Shown here piece by piece: positions 1-8,756 of a stretch of 40,597 bases of DNA. The stretch lies in contig JANYET010000002.1 in NCBI GenBank assembly GCA_025359785.1, forward strand, positions 1 to 40,597. The letters run 5' to 3'. The notes under the pieces were generated by a model that saw only the letters and a program-made list of their open reading frames with translations, did not search any database and was not told the origin of the DNA. Source of the stretch: Alphaproteobacteria bacterium (GTDB lineage: Bacteria; Pseudomonadota; Alphaproteobacteria; Caulobacterales; Caulobacteraceae). Position numbers and translations under genes: made by a program. Each line of letters opens with the position of its first letter. The stretch's first letter is position 1.

Positions 1-930
1 TGGGCCGACCCCTATGTGGAATACGCCACCAGCTGGTCGGACTTCTCGATCGGCGACCTGGTATGCTCGGAGAGCCCGGTCACCTTCTACATCATCACCC
101 CCCAGGCCCATGCCGACCGGCTGGCCTTCCTGGTGCGGGTGTTCACGCGCCAGACGATCAACAGCCTGATGGAGCGCGAGCATTTCGACAGCCGGGGGCG
201 GCGCAAGGCGCATCGCCTGCTGCTGCTGCTCGACGAGTTTCCCAAACTCGGCAGCCTGCCCTTCCTGGAGAACGCGATGGGCGAAATGGCCGGCTACGGC
301 ATCACCGCCCACCTGATCTGCCAGAGCTTCAACGACGTGTTCTCCAAGTACGGGGACAAGACGCCGATCTTCGACAACATGCACATCACCGCCACCTTCG
401 CGACCTCGGAGCCTACGAGCATCGACAAGGTGATCCGGCGCGCCGGCAAGGCGCTGGAGATGCGGGAGAGCTTCAGCGATCCACGCAGTATCTTCGGCAG
501 CTCGCACCGCTCGACCTCCCAGAGCGAGCACGAGCGCTACATCCTGACCGAGGACCGGGTCCGCGAGCTGGATGACAACCAGCAGTTCCTGTTCGTCAAC
601 AACACCAAGCCGATCCGGGCGGAGAAGATCCGCTACTACGACGAGCCGTTCTTCAAGGCGCGGGCGGGGGACTATTTCCATGGCGTGCCCGCCAAATACG
701 AGCAGCGGCCGGGGGCGGCCGATCTGCCCGGGCCCGCTCAGATCGACTGGCTTGGGGTTCTTGCCGCAGAGCCGGCCCCGGCCGGCCTGAAAGGCGTCGT
801 GCCCCCGCCGGCCCCCGCGGCGGCGGATGATGGACCTCAGCCCGCCAGCGACAAGGGGCATGGCCTCCACGCGCCGGTCTCGAGCCTGCGATGGACTGGC
901 GACGACGATGACGACGGCAGCCTGGGCTGA
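1..930 (+). CDS. traG: Conjugal transfer coupling protein TraG/VirD4, C-terminal part (cut by window start)
   Basis: The frame is open from base 1, so this is the 3' part of a longer gene. It encodes the C-terminal half of a type IV coupling protein, the inner-membrane hexameric ATPase that hands the relaxase-DNA complex to the mating channel. Visible signs are the Walker B stretch LLLLLDEFPKLG, followed by the family's typical MAGYGITAHLICQSFNDV region and an ERYILTEDRVRELDDNQ segment. The N-terminal membrane helices and Walker A lie outside the window. The last 70 residues are Pro/Ala-rich and end in an Asp-rich tail (DDDDD). trbB follows after 53 bases on the same strand, as in the trb/tra clusters of integrated alphaproteobacterial elements. 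The family call is secure; the symbol follows the trb-type neighbour. Confidence 0.93.
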   Translation, partial: WADPYVEYATSWSDFSIGDLVCSESPVTFYIITPQAHADRLAFLVRVFTRQTINSLMEREHFDSRGRRKAHRLLLLLDEFPKLGSLPFLENAMGEMAGYGITAHLICQSFNDVFSKYGDKTPIFDNMHITATFATSEPTSIDKVIRRAGKALEMRESFSDPRSIFGSSHRSTSQSEHERYILTEDRVRELDDNQQFLFVNNTKPIRAEKIRYYDEPFFKARAGDYFHGVPAKYEQRPGAADLPGPAQIDWLGVLAAEPAPAGLKGVVPPPAPAAADDGPQPASDKGHGLHAPVSSLRWTGDDDDDGSLG

Positions 931-983
931 CGGACCTGCAGAGACGCCCACGCCCCGCCGACTCCAGTTGAATTGGATTTCCA

Positions 984-1943
984 ATGCCGCAGCACCACCC
1001 CGTCGTCACCGACCGCAAGGTCGCCGCGCTGAAGCAGGCCATGGGCCCGGTGATCGCCAGCGCGCTCGCCGACCGCATGGTCGTGGAGGTCATGGTCAAC
1101 CCGGACGGCAAGATCTGGGTGGACCGGATCGGGGAGGGGCGGTCGTTCACCGGCCAGAGCCTGGCCAGCGCCGACGCCGACCGGATTCTACGGCTGCTGG
1201 CCGACCATGTGGGCGAGGTGGTCACCCGGGACCGGCCTCGGGTCAGCGCCACGCTTCCGGAGACCGGAGAGCGGTTCCAGGGCGCCTTCATGCCGATCGT
1301 ATCCAGTCCCGCCTTTGCGATCCGCAAGCGGCCGGAGGTAGTGTTCACCCTGCCCGAATATGTCGACCAGGGGATCATGACCGAGCACCAGGCGGACGTG
1401 ATCCGCGAGGCGGCGACGGCGCGTCAGAACATCCTGATCGTGGGCGGTACGGGCTCGGGCAAGACGACGCTTGCCAACGCCATTCTGGCGGAGCCGGCCT
1501 TTGCCCAGGACCGCGTGGTGTTGATCGAGGACACCGCCGAGCTCCAGTGCTCAGCCGAGGATAAGATCCAGATGCTCACCAAGCGGACTGATCCGTCGGT
1601 GACCATGACCGATCTGGTGCGCGACACCTTGCGCCTGCGGCCTGACCGCATCGTCATCGGGGAGGTGAGGGACGGGTCGGCGTTGGATCTTCTGAAGGCG
1701 TGGAATACGGGCCACCCTGGCGGATTGGCGACGATCCACGCCAACAGCGCATTGGAGGGATTGACGCGACTGGAGGACCTGATCGGGGAGGTGACCCAGC
1801 GGATTCCCTATCGGGCGATCACCCAGGCGATCAACGTCATCATCTACATCGAGCGGACGGCGACAGGGCGGCGGGTCAGGGAGGTGAGCCGCATGATCGG
1901 CCGCAACGGCGACACCTACCACCTCGAGGTCCTGACGGGCTAG
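984..1943 (+). CDS. trbB: Conjugal transfer ATPase TrbB (VirB11 family)
   Basis: This is a full-length 319-residue VirB11/TrbB secretion ATPase, a cytoplasmic hexamer that powers pilus assembly and DNA transfer in type IV secretion. Walker A is GGTGSGKTT at residues 154-162 (K160). The Asp box follows (VLIEDTAELQ), then Walker B RIVIGEVRDG around residues 221-230 and the His-box region GHPGGLATIHANSA. The ATG at 984 gives the family's usual N-terminus. It should be followed by trbC, trbD, trbE and so on, but the reading frame ends at 1943 and no trb gene follows. The operon is therefore broken just after trbB, and the protein probably has no mating apparatus to serve unless one is encoded elsewhere. 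Confidence 0.96.
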   Translation: MPQHHPVVTDRKVAALKQAMGPVIASALADRMVVEVMVNPDGKIWVDRIGEGRSFTGQSLASADADRILRLLADHVGEVVTRDRPRVSATLPETGERFQGAFMPIVSSPAFAIRKRPEVVFTLPEYVDQGIMTEHQADVIREAATARQNILIVGGTGSGKTTLANAILAEPAFAQDRVVLIEDTAELQCSAEDKIQMLTKRTDPSVTMTDLVRDTLRLRPDRIVIGEVRDGSALDLLKAWNTGHPGGLATIHANSALEGLTRLEDLIGEVTQRIPYRAITQAINVIIYIERTATGRRVREVSRMIGRNGDTYHLEVLTG

Positions 1944-1945
1944 GC

Positions 1946-1993
1946 GATGCGGTCACCCTGACCGGCGCCAGCCGCAACACCTTGAAGGAGCAT
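1946..1993 (+). pseudogene. Short winged-helix-like scrap at the trb breakpoint
   Basis: Three bases after the trbB stop, a 16-codon run reads DAVTLTGASRNTLKEH, then loses sense. It looks like the recognition-helix part of a winged helix-turn-helix, of the kind at the C-terminus of some Fic-family proteins. No start codon or rest of the gene is visible. It probably marks the recombination junction where trbC and later genes were lost. The remaining intergenic bases to 2218 are noticeably richer in A+T and hold no gene I can support. The family assignment rests on memory of similar sequences and is weak. Confidence 0.3.
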
Positions 1994-2218
1994 CATTCAC
2001 CTCGAAGTCGCCACGCCATACGGGTTTAATCTGGCCGCGAGATGAACCCGAACACGATGTTTGAGTTTTATGAAGCTCGCCCTCTAGCGGCACTGATCTG
2101 AATTGAAATCCGCGACTCCAGCCTACTCCTAGTCACCGCGCCGGCTTCGCGAACGACAACTTCTGGTTATAAGTGCGGAACTGCTCCGAGTGCTGGGGTA
2201 GGTCGTTCGTGTCGCCGG

Positions 2219-5200
2219 ATGGATTGCATGCGCGCTAGATTTCCTCATCCCGGCGCCGCCGCTGTCCTGACCTTTGGCATCCTTGGGGCTTTCATCTCAC
2301 CGGCCCAGGCGGCGGATGACGCCCCGCACTACGGCCCAGCTCCGGCTTGGGTGGCGCCCGCGCCCGCAGCCACTCGGAAGATCGCACCGACCGAGGCTCC
2401 TGTGCAGTTCCTTCTGCTGGACAACCAGATCAGCCTCACCCGAGAAGGCTCCGAAGTCTTTAGCGAGATCAAGGTCAAGCCGCTTACGCCGGACGGCTTG
2501 GGCGCCGGAAATCTCTCAGTCGCGTGGGACCCTCAGTCGGAATCGCTGACCATCAACCGAGTGACCCTGACACGCGCCGGCCAGGTGACCGACATCTTGA
2601 AGTCGGAACAGTTCGAAGTCCTCCGCCGGGAAAACAACCTTGAGCAAGCCACCCTCGACGGTCAGTTGACAGCCGTCCTGCAGATTAAGGGGGTCCAGGT
2701 CGGCGACGAGATCGATTTCGCTTTTTCGAAGGTCCACCGCGCCGGCTTGCTGCAGGGACGCATTCAAGAGTCCCAAGGGCTTCCCGTGATCTCGGTCGCC
2801 GGGCAGGTACGCCTTCGCACAACTTGGCCGACCGACCAGAGGTTGGCTTGGCGCGCGACCGGCGACATGCCGTCCCTCCATCCCGCACAGCACGGCGGGA
2901 CGACGGAGCTCATCTACCAGGCCGACGGCCTGGAGCCCTCGGTGCCGACGGCCGGCGCGCCCATCCGATACAACCTTCGGCGACTCATCGAGTACAGCAG
3001 CTTCCAGAATTGGGGAGAGGTCTCGGCAGTAATGGCGCCGCTTTTTGCTCGCGCCGAAATCCTTGGGCCGCAATCGGCGGTGCGAGCAGAAGCCGAAAAA
3101 ATCCGAGCCCAGGCCAGGGACCCTGTCGACCGTGCCCTCCTGGCGCTGCGCCTTGTCCAGGACCAAGTCCGCTACGTCTATGTCGGGCTCAACAGCGCCT
3201 ATGTTCCCGCGACAGCAGACGAAACCTGGACCCGCCGCTTCGGAGACTGCAAGGCCAAGACCGCCCTTTTGATTGCATTACTGGAGGCGCTGGATATCCC
3301 CGCTGAGCCGGTGCTTGTTTCCACGCCCTATGGCGACACCTTGAGTGGCCGTCTTCCACGTCTTGGTGCATTCGACCACGTGCTCGTGCGTAGCGTTATC
3401 GCGGGCCAAACCTACTGGCTGGACGGCGCCCGGATCGGCGACCGGAGTGCGGAGACACTGACTGGTCTTACTTACGGTTGGGTGTTGCCAGTCGCGGCCG
3501 ATGGCCGGGCTGAGCTGCTTCATGTGACCCAGGCGGAACCGCGCAAACCGCTCCTGGAAACCATTCTGACCATCGACGCCTCGAAGGGCTTGGACACAAT
3601 CGCCCCCATCCAGCTTGAGGAAATCTATCGTGGCGATAGCGCCATTCAACTGCGGCGCAACCTCGCGGCAGCCTCGCCGGCCGAGGCCAAGACTCAACTC
3701 ATAAACGTGGACAAGGAAAGCTATCCTTGGGTCACATTTACCGATGTGACCTGGAAGGTCGATGACCTCACCGGCGCTGTTACTCTAAGCGCTGTCGGTC
3801 ATGGCAAGCCCGACTGGGACGCGGTCAAGGCGGGAAGCCGACCGAACCTTCGCTTCTTTGAGATCGACAATGCCAGTTTTAGCGCCCCGGACAAGTATGA
3901 GCGCCCGGCCGGGCAGGATGCGGCGGCGCCCTACCTGGTCGACTACCCATATTTCGGCGTGCACGTGACCCGGATGACGCTGCCGCCCGGGACGACGACC
4001 TATGTCATTAAAGGGCCGGATGTTCGATCGGCCTTTGGAGGCTACGTCCATACCCGTGAAACCCAAATCCAGGGCTCCAACGTCACCATGACCCGGACGG
4101 TCCGGGCGCAGACCACGGAGATCACCGCCAGCGAGGCTTCGGCGGCGGCAACGGCGGGAAAGACCCTCAATACGGATCCCGTCTACATCACCGCCGTCCC
4201 CGCCGTAACTCCGGCCAGCGCGGCGGCGAACGCTGGAGCCGGAAAAGGCGTCTCCAGCCTCACTCGAGGCGGCGCCCACATCCAGCAAGGTGACTATGCC
4301 GGCGGCCTGGCCGACGCCGACCAGGCCCTAGCCGAGCACGCCGACCCCGGCTTGGCCTTCGCTCTAAGGGCCTACGCGCTTTCTGGCCTCCACCGCTATG
4401 CGGAGGCCGCGACGGCCTTCGGCGAGGCCGCCAAGGCGACCCCGCCGGGGTCCTTGCTGAAAGGTCTGCAACGCGGACAGGTCGACGTGCTCGTCTTGGG
4501 CAACAGGCCCGCCGAGGCGGTGACGTTGCTGAACACGCTGATCACCCAGGATATGGGCGATCCCGAACTAAGGACGCGTCGCTCGGAAGCCTTCGCCGAA
4601 TTAAACGACGACGCCAAGTCGCTCGCCGACGCGGACGCTGCCGTGCGCCTCGCCCCCCTCTCGTCGGACTCTCACCAGGCGCGAGGCCGCATTCTGGCGA
4701 AGATGAATCGTTTTCAGGAAGCCGCGGAGAATCTCGCCGAAGCGGCACGGCTCGCGCCGGAATCCCCCGAGAACCACAACAACCTGGGCGCGGCCCTAAT
4801 CAAGCTCGGCCGCTTAGAAGAAGCCCGCCGGGAATTCCTGGAGTCCCGACGGCTAGACCCGACGAACAGTCGCGCGATCTCTGGTCTCTTCCAGGCCGAG
4901 TTTCGCCTGGGCCACAACGCGGCCACGCTCGCGCTTTTGGGTGAGATGCAAACGAAGGGTCCGCAGACACCCGAGATGCTGAACGCCGGCTGCTGGAACC
5001 GCGCCGTCGCGGGCCTTGAACTCGAGAGGGCCGCGGCCTTATGCGACGCGGCCATTCAGGCTAAACCTGCCGAACTGGCCTTCAAGGACAGCCGCGCCTT
5101 CGTTAGCTACCGCCAGGGGCGCTTTGGTGACGCCGTCAAACGCTACGACGCGATCTTAGGACAGGACCCGAAGTTCGCGGGCTCTCTATATGGCCGTGGC

Positions 5201-5311
5201 TTGGCCAAGAAGAAGCTCGGCGACGTCGCCGGCGGACAGGCCGATATTGCCGCAGCCAGAGCCATTTCACCGACCATTTCGGAAAGCTTTGCCGGTAGCG
5301 ATCTTAGCTGA
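2219..5311 (+). CDS. Secreted DUF3857 / transglutaminase-like / TPR repeat protein
   Basis: This 1030-residue exported protein has a signal peptide ending near residue 31 (...FISPAQA|ADDAP). A DUF3857-type beta-rich domain follows (about 60-240), then a transglutaminase-like core with a plausible triad: C344 in RFGDCKAKTALL, H387 in AFDHVLV and D402 in YWLDGAR. From about residue 680 to 1020 there are tandem TPR units (for example SPENHNNLGAALIKLGRLEEA). The arrangement is common in Caulobacterales and Bacteroidetes. The substrate is unknown; a periplasmic protease or crosslinking role is inferred from the fold only. ATG 2219 and ATG 2228 are both possible starts, and the shorter one gives a neater signal peptide (MRARFPH...). 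It stands alone, with relics on both sides. Its codon use looks less GC-biased than that of the genes after 18 kb. Confidence 0.9.
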   Translation: MDCMRARFPHPGAAAVLTFGILGAFISPAQAADDAPHYGPAPAWVAPAPAATRKIAPTEAPVQFLLLDNQISLTREGSEVFSEIKVKPLTPDGLGAGNLSVAWDPQSESLTINRVTLTRAGQVTDILKSEQFEVLRRENNLEQATLDGQLTAVLQIKGVQVGDEIDFAFSKVHRAGLLQGRIQESQGLPVISVAGQVRLRTTWPTDQRLAWRATGDMPSLHPAQHGGTTELIYQADGLEPSVPTAGAPIRYNLRRLIEYSSFQNWGEVSAVMAPLFARAEILGPQSAVRAEAEKIRAQARDPVDRALLALRLVQDQVRYVYVGLNSAYVPATADETWTRRFGDCKAKTALLIALLEALDIPAEPVLVSTPYGDTLSGRLPRLGAFDHVLVRSVIAGQTYWLDGARIGDRSAETLTGLTYGWVLPVAADGRAELLHVTQAEPRKPLLETILTIDASKGLDTIAPIQLEEIYRGDSAIQLRRNLAAASPAEAKTQLINVDKESYPWVTFTDVTWKVDDLTGAVTLSAVGHGKPDWDAVKAGSRPNLRFFEIDNASFSAPDKYERPAGQDAAAPYLVDYPYFGVHVTRMTLPPGTTTYVIKGPDVRSAFGGYVHTRETQIQGSNVTMTRTVRAQTTEITASEASAAATAGKTLNTDPVYITAVPAVTPASAAANAGAGKGVSSLTRGGAHIQQGDYAGGLADADQALAEHADPGLAFALRAYALSGLHRYAEAATAFGEAAKATPPGSLLKGLQRGQVDVLVLGNRPAEAVTLLNTLITQDMGDPELRTRRSEAFAELNDDAKSLADADAAVRLAPLSSDSHQARGRILAKMNRFQEAAENLAEAARLAPESPENHNNLGAALIKLGRLEEARREFLESRRLDPTNSRAISGLFQAEFRLGHNAATLALLGEMQTKGPQTPEMLNAGCWNRAVAGLELERAAALCDAAIQAKPAELAFKDSRAFVSYRQGRFGDAVKRYDAILGQDPKFAGSLYGRGLAKKKLGDVAGGQADIAAARAISPTISESFAGSDLS

Positions 5312-5460
5312 CCCTTCGAACCCGCTATTCACTGACAGGCAGATCGATGTCGCTGCTCTCGCGCGCCGATTTCGCCGTGGCGCGTTCGGCGGAATAAGAC
5401 TGTCGATACCCTCGAAAGCCGGGAGCCCTCCTAACGTCCCACTTGGGTGGATTGCGGTCG

Positions 5461-6406
5461 TCAGCCTTTTCGCTGCGCCCGACCTCCAAGCATCAATCCG
5501 AGTGCCAGGAACAGTAGACCGGGGCTCGCGACGGCAGCGCAGAAAATAGAGGCGATGGGAAGCATGGCGAAGCCAATAGAAGAGTGCTGAATCGACGAAC
5601 AGGATCGCACCGAACGCTGCCAGGAAGGCGCGAAACGCCGGGGCGCCCATGGTCTCCCTGGCGGCGGCCGGGTCGCTACGCCGAAGGTCGCGCAACCACA
5701 GGAGGGCGATCATCGCACCCAGCGCGAGCGCCGCGGGCGCCATCCAGGTGGCGGGCAGCAAAGCTACGAACAGGAGCAGCGGAAAGGCGGCGACGCTGGG
5801 GGTCAGGCGCAACGGCGAGACCTCGTCCGCCGGGCCGCGCCCTTCGCGCCGCCCGCGAAGCCACAGCGCCAGCGCCAGCGGCGCGCCGCACGCCCCCACG
5901 GCGAAGAATGCGACGCGCCAGCCGTCCGGACCGACCAAGCGCGTGACTTCCCCACTGACTGCGAAGGCGAGCCCCCCGCCGACAAACGACCCGCCAATGA
6001 TCGCGGCGCTGGCGAAAGCCCAGTGACGGCCCGGAATCAGGGCGCCGATCAATGCAATGATCGACGGCATGGCCGCGGCCTCGCCGACCGCGAGCGCCAC
6101 GCGCGCCATCCAGAACCCGCCAAGGCCCTGAACGAAGGCCGTCGCCATGGTGCTCACAGACCAGAGCAGGAGGGCTCCGGCAATCCAGCGCCACGGCTGA
6201 AACCGGGCGGCTATCGGCGCGGCCACAAGGCCAGACACCGCGAACATGACGCCGAAGGCGGTTCCGTAGACACCGGCGATCTGCGCGCCGCTGGCCCCGA
6301 GTTGAGCGCCGATGGGATGAGCCATCAAGACCGCGAATTGCCGGTCCATTTAGCTGAGCACATAGACTAGGAACAACAGCAGCGCGTCCGAACGCCATGA
6401 TATCCT
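5461..6406 (-). pseudogene. MFS transporter pseudogene (N-terminal half, nonsense and frameshift)
   Basis: This is a remnant of a major facilitator transporter. The reading frame runs SDALLLFLVYVLS, meets TAA at 6352-6350, then continues in the same frame as MDRQFAVLMAHPIG. Relatives read through this point (VYVL..MDRQ), so TAA is a nonsense change, possibly from CAA. About six to eight hydrophobic helices follow, including GFWMARVALAVGEAAAMPS. Near 5570 the frame breaks: after FYWL the sensible continuation AMLPIASIFCAAVASPG is in the next frame and stops at 5461-5463. The second half of a 12-helix protein is missing. An annotation starting at ATG 6349 would give a 360-residue product with a nonsense tail of about 90 residues. 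Confidence 0.8.
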
Positions 6407-6552
6407 GGAACCTTCGGATATGTTGCCAGTTCTCAAAATCTGCTGAAACCTCGGCCCCAGGGGGCCAAAATACCTCTTCGGCCGAGAAATTCGTGCGTCA
6501 TAAAACCATGTTCCGTTAGTTATGAGTAGCCAACGATCCTGCGTGGCTTGGG

Positions 6553-7638
6553 ATGGACCCGACGATGCCCGGCAATCAGGCGATCGATACTTTCTTCGTG
6601 GGCGCCATGGCGCCCAGTCTCTGGCCGACCGCGCTGGAGACAATTGCGCGCGACCTGGGAGCCGACGGTGCGACCCTGACCAACGGCACCGCGGTACCGT
6701 CGCGTGTCTCCACCTCGATCTCAATCACCTCGATCGTGGAGGAATATTTCACCCTCGCCGCGAATTTCGACAGCCGTGAGGACCGCGTCAACCCCAAGCC
6801 CGATGATGGATTCATGGGCGATTTCGACACCTACACGCCTGAGGAAATCGATCGCGATCCCTTCTATGTGGAGTTCCTGCGACCGCGGGGCTTCGGGTGG
6901 CACGCCGCCGCTGCGCTGACCGGCGGGAGCAGCCCCCTCGTCCTCAGCCTCAAGCGGCGATGGAGCATGGGTCCTTTCCAGCGCAGCGAATTGGCGCAGA
7001 TTTCCAGCGTGCTGCCCTATCTTCAGGCCGCTGCCCACGCCGCGCAGCTGGCGTTGAGTTTTCGGTCGCAGGATCATCTGGAAGCGCTGTTGGCCATGGG
7101 CCAGGGCGGCCTGTTGCTCAACAGCGACGGCGTCGTCCTTGCCCGCAACACCGCGATCGAACTCGGAGATGGGCTGACCATCGTGGAAGGCCGGCTGCGA
7201 GCGGCCTATTCCTCGGAGCAAGGCGCGCTTGATCGGGCGGTGGCGATCGCGGTGAACCTCTCCCCGCCGAGCGAACTTCCAGTACCTTCGCCGGCGATCC
7301 TGCATCGGCCCTCCGGACGACGGCCGCTGATCCTGCGGATCGCGCGCCTGTTCGATATCACACCTAATCCCGTGGCCTCGGCGCGCGCCGTGGTGAGCAT
7401 CGTCGATACTGCTGTCCTGCCCATCCCAACGCCCTCGCTGCTGCGGGAGCTGTTCGGCCTGACGCCCAAGGAGACCGAACTGGCGGTGCTCCTGGGCTCC
7501 GGGCGGTCACTGAGCGAGGCGGCCGACCTGTGCCACATCAGCCAGCCGCACGCCCGCCAGCGCCTGAAGATCGTCTTCCAGAAAACCGAGACCTCGCGGC
7601 AGAGCGAGCTTGTCACCCTACTGCTTCGACTCGCCTGA
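6553..7638 (+). CDS. LuxR-type helix-turn-helix transcriptional regulator
   Basis: This 361-residue protein has a C-terminal LuxR/GerE-type HTH, from about residue 295 onwards (LFGLTPKETELAVLLGSGRSL, then the recognition region HISQPHARQRLKIVFQKT). The N-terminal 290 residues match no sensor domain that I recognise by sight. No acyl-homoserine-lactone pocket motif and no receiver domain is evident. The architecture resembles the orphan LuxR regulators common in Caulobacterales and sphingomonads. The gene is 139 bases upstream of a PEP-CTERM gene on the same strand and might control it; that is inference from position only. ATG 6553 was chosen; ATG 6565 is an alternative. Confidence 0.87.
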   Translation: MDPTMPGNQAIDTFFVGAMAPSLWPTALETIARDLGADGATLTNGTAVPSRVSTSISITSIVEEYFTLAANFDSREDRVNPKPDDGFMGDFDTYTPEEIDRDPFYVEFLRPRGFGWHAAAALTGGSSPLVLSLKRRWSMGPFQRSELAQISSVLPYLQAAAHAAQLALSFRSQDHLEALLAMGQGGLLLNSDGVVLARNTAIELGDGLTIVEGRLRAAYSSEQGALDRAVAIAVNLSPPSELPVPSPAILHRPSGRRPLILRIARLFDITPNPVASARAVVSIVDTAVLPIPTPSLLRELFGLTPKETELAVLLGSGRSLSEAADLCHISQPHARQRLKIVFQKTETSRQSELVTLLLRLA

Positions 7639-7777
7639 GAATTCCCCTGTGAGTTGAACCTGCCCGCCCCCTCCTGGATGGGAGTGTCGGAAAACTTTCG
7701 TCCAGCGCCATTGTCATCAAGTAAGGCCCGCGAGGACCACGCGACGCGCGCCTGTAACCGATTGTAAGAGGTAGATC

Positions 7778-8548
7778 ATGGCGCGATTTCGGACGGTGCT
7801 CCTGGCCACGGCGGGGCTTGCGGGAGCCCTCGCGGCGACCTCAGCTTTCGCGGGTACGACAACGTTTGCCGACACTACTTTCAACACGGCCAACTACACG
7901 CTGGGCTCGTTCAAGGACGCCTCCGTCACGGTGGACAGCTACGGACAAACCGCGACGGGCGGCGATCCGGGCGCGGCCTTGCAAGGCACGGTTTCGAGCG
8001 TCGGTCTCAATGCTCAGGGCGTGCTGTTCACCGCCTTGAACAACGGCTTCGTCTATGATTCTACGGTCAGCGGGGCGATCACCTCGCTCGATTTCTCGCT
8101 CGATCGTTTCGCAAACCCGACGAACGGCGGATTGTTCGTCCCGGTCGGCAGCTACAGTCTCCGTCTTTTGGCGAGGCAGGACTCGCAACTTTACCAGGCG
8201 ACGTTCGTGTTCGGGCCCCTCGGCGCTCCGGGTGGCACCTGGCACCTGCTGACGCAGAACGGCATCGCCGCCAGCGACTTCAGCACGCTCGACGCCACCA
8301 ACTTCACGGGGTCCGGCGTGGTGGGTGGTCTGAACTTCAGCGGTGACGCGATCACCTTTGGCTTCGCCATGCGCGGCGGGGGCACGGCCTCGACACTTGA
8401 TCAGACGAACGATCTGCGCGCGGACAACTTCTCGCTCAGCGTGAACACCGCGTCCGTGCCGGAGCCCTCCGGCTGGGCGATGATGATCGTGGGCTTTGGC
8501 GCCGTTGGCGGTCTGGCCCGCGCGCGCCGGCGGCTCGCCGCCGCTTGA
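7778..8548 (+). CDS. PEPxxWA-CTERM sorting-domain exported protein
   Basis: The 256-residue protein has an N-terminal signal peptide (MARFRTVLLATAGLAGALAA..SAFA|GTT). The body is Gly/Thr/Ser-rich and beta-prone. The C-terminus has the classic exosortase-type signal: VPEPSGWAMM, a hydrophobic helix (IVGFGAVGGLA) and an Arg-rich tail (RARRRLAAA). Such proteins are exported and processed at the PEP motif by an exosortase/EpsH system, usually for the envelope or extracellular matrix. No exosortase gene is in the window. A second, orphan PEP-CTERM tail lies at 10022-10171. ATG 7778 is preceded by AAGAGGTAGATC, a fair ribosome site. Confidence 0.9.
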   Translation: MARFRTVLLATAGLAGALAATSAFAGTTTFADTTFNTANYTLGSFKDASVTVDSYGQTATGGDPGAALQGTVSSVGLNAQGVLFTALNNGFVYDSTVSGAITSLDFSLDRFANPTNGGLFVPVGSYSLRLLARQDSQLYQATFVFGPLGAPGGTWHLLTQNGIAASDFSTLDATNFTGSGVVGGLNFSGDAITFGFAMRGGGTASTLDQTNDLRADNFSLSVNTASVPEPSGWAMMIVGFGAVGGLARARRRLAAA

Positions 8549-8655
8549 GGCTAGCCCGCCGGGCGTCAAGGGCGTCGTAGGGCGCTCGCCGGAACGGTCC
8601 AGTTCGGCGGGCGCCACCACGTTGCAGTCCAGCTAGTTCGCAATCTGACCGCAGA

Positions 8656-8754
8656 CTAGGCGACCGACTCATTAAACCGCATCCAAATTCTGGCTGAGGC
8701 GAGCTTGACGCCGGCGAGCTAATTGTCGGCCCGCTTATCGTAGCGGGTGGCTAC
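8656..8754 (-). mobile_element. 3' scrap of an IS5-family transposase
   Basis: Read on the minus strand, 33 codons give VATRYDKRADN, TAG, then LAGVKLASARIWMRFNESVA and stop. This is the typical end of IS5-family (IS427-like) transposases, which commonly finish with RVATRYDKLA..(F/Y)LA..KLAS.RIWLR.NE. The internal TAG replaces an aromatic codon. The scrap begins abruptly where the TraA relic ends, within a few bases of 8755. An insertion sequence therefore seems to have entered the relaxase gene and then been almost completely deleted. I could not define the terminal inverted repeat. Confidence 0.72.
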
Positions 8755-8756
8755 GC

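Noticed and set aside
653..1378. 241-codon minus-strand open frame opposite traG and trbB.
   Set aside because: Shadow of the real plus-strand genes; low-complexity Arg/Pro-rich translation with no motif.
5340..5395. CGCGCC...GGCGCG inverted repeat after the DUF3857 gene, considered as a terminator.
   Set aside because: Six-base stem with an 11-base loop and no T run; too weak in GC-rich DNA.
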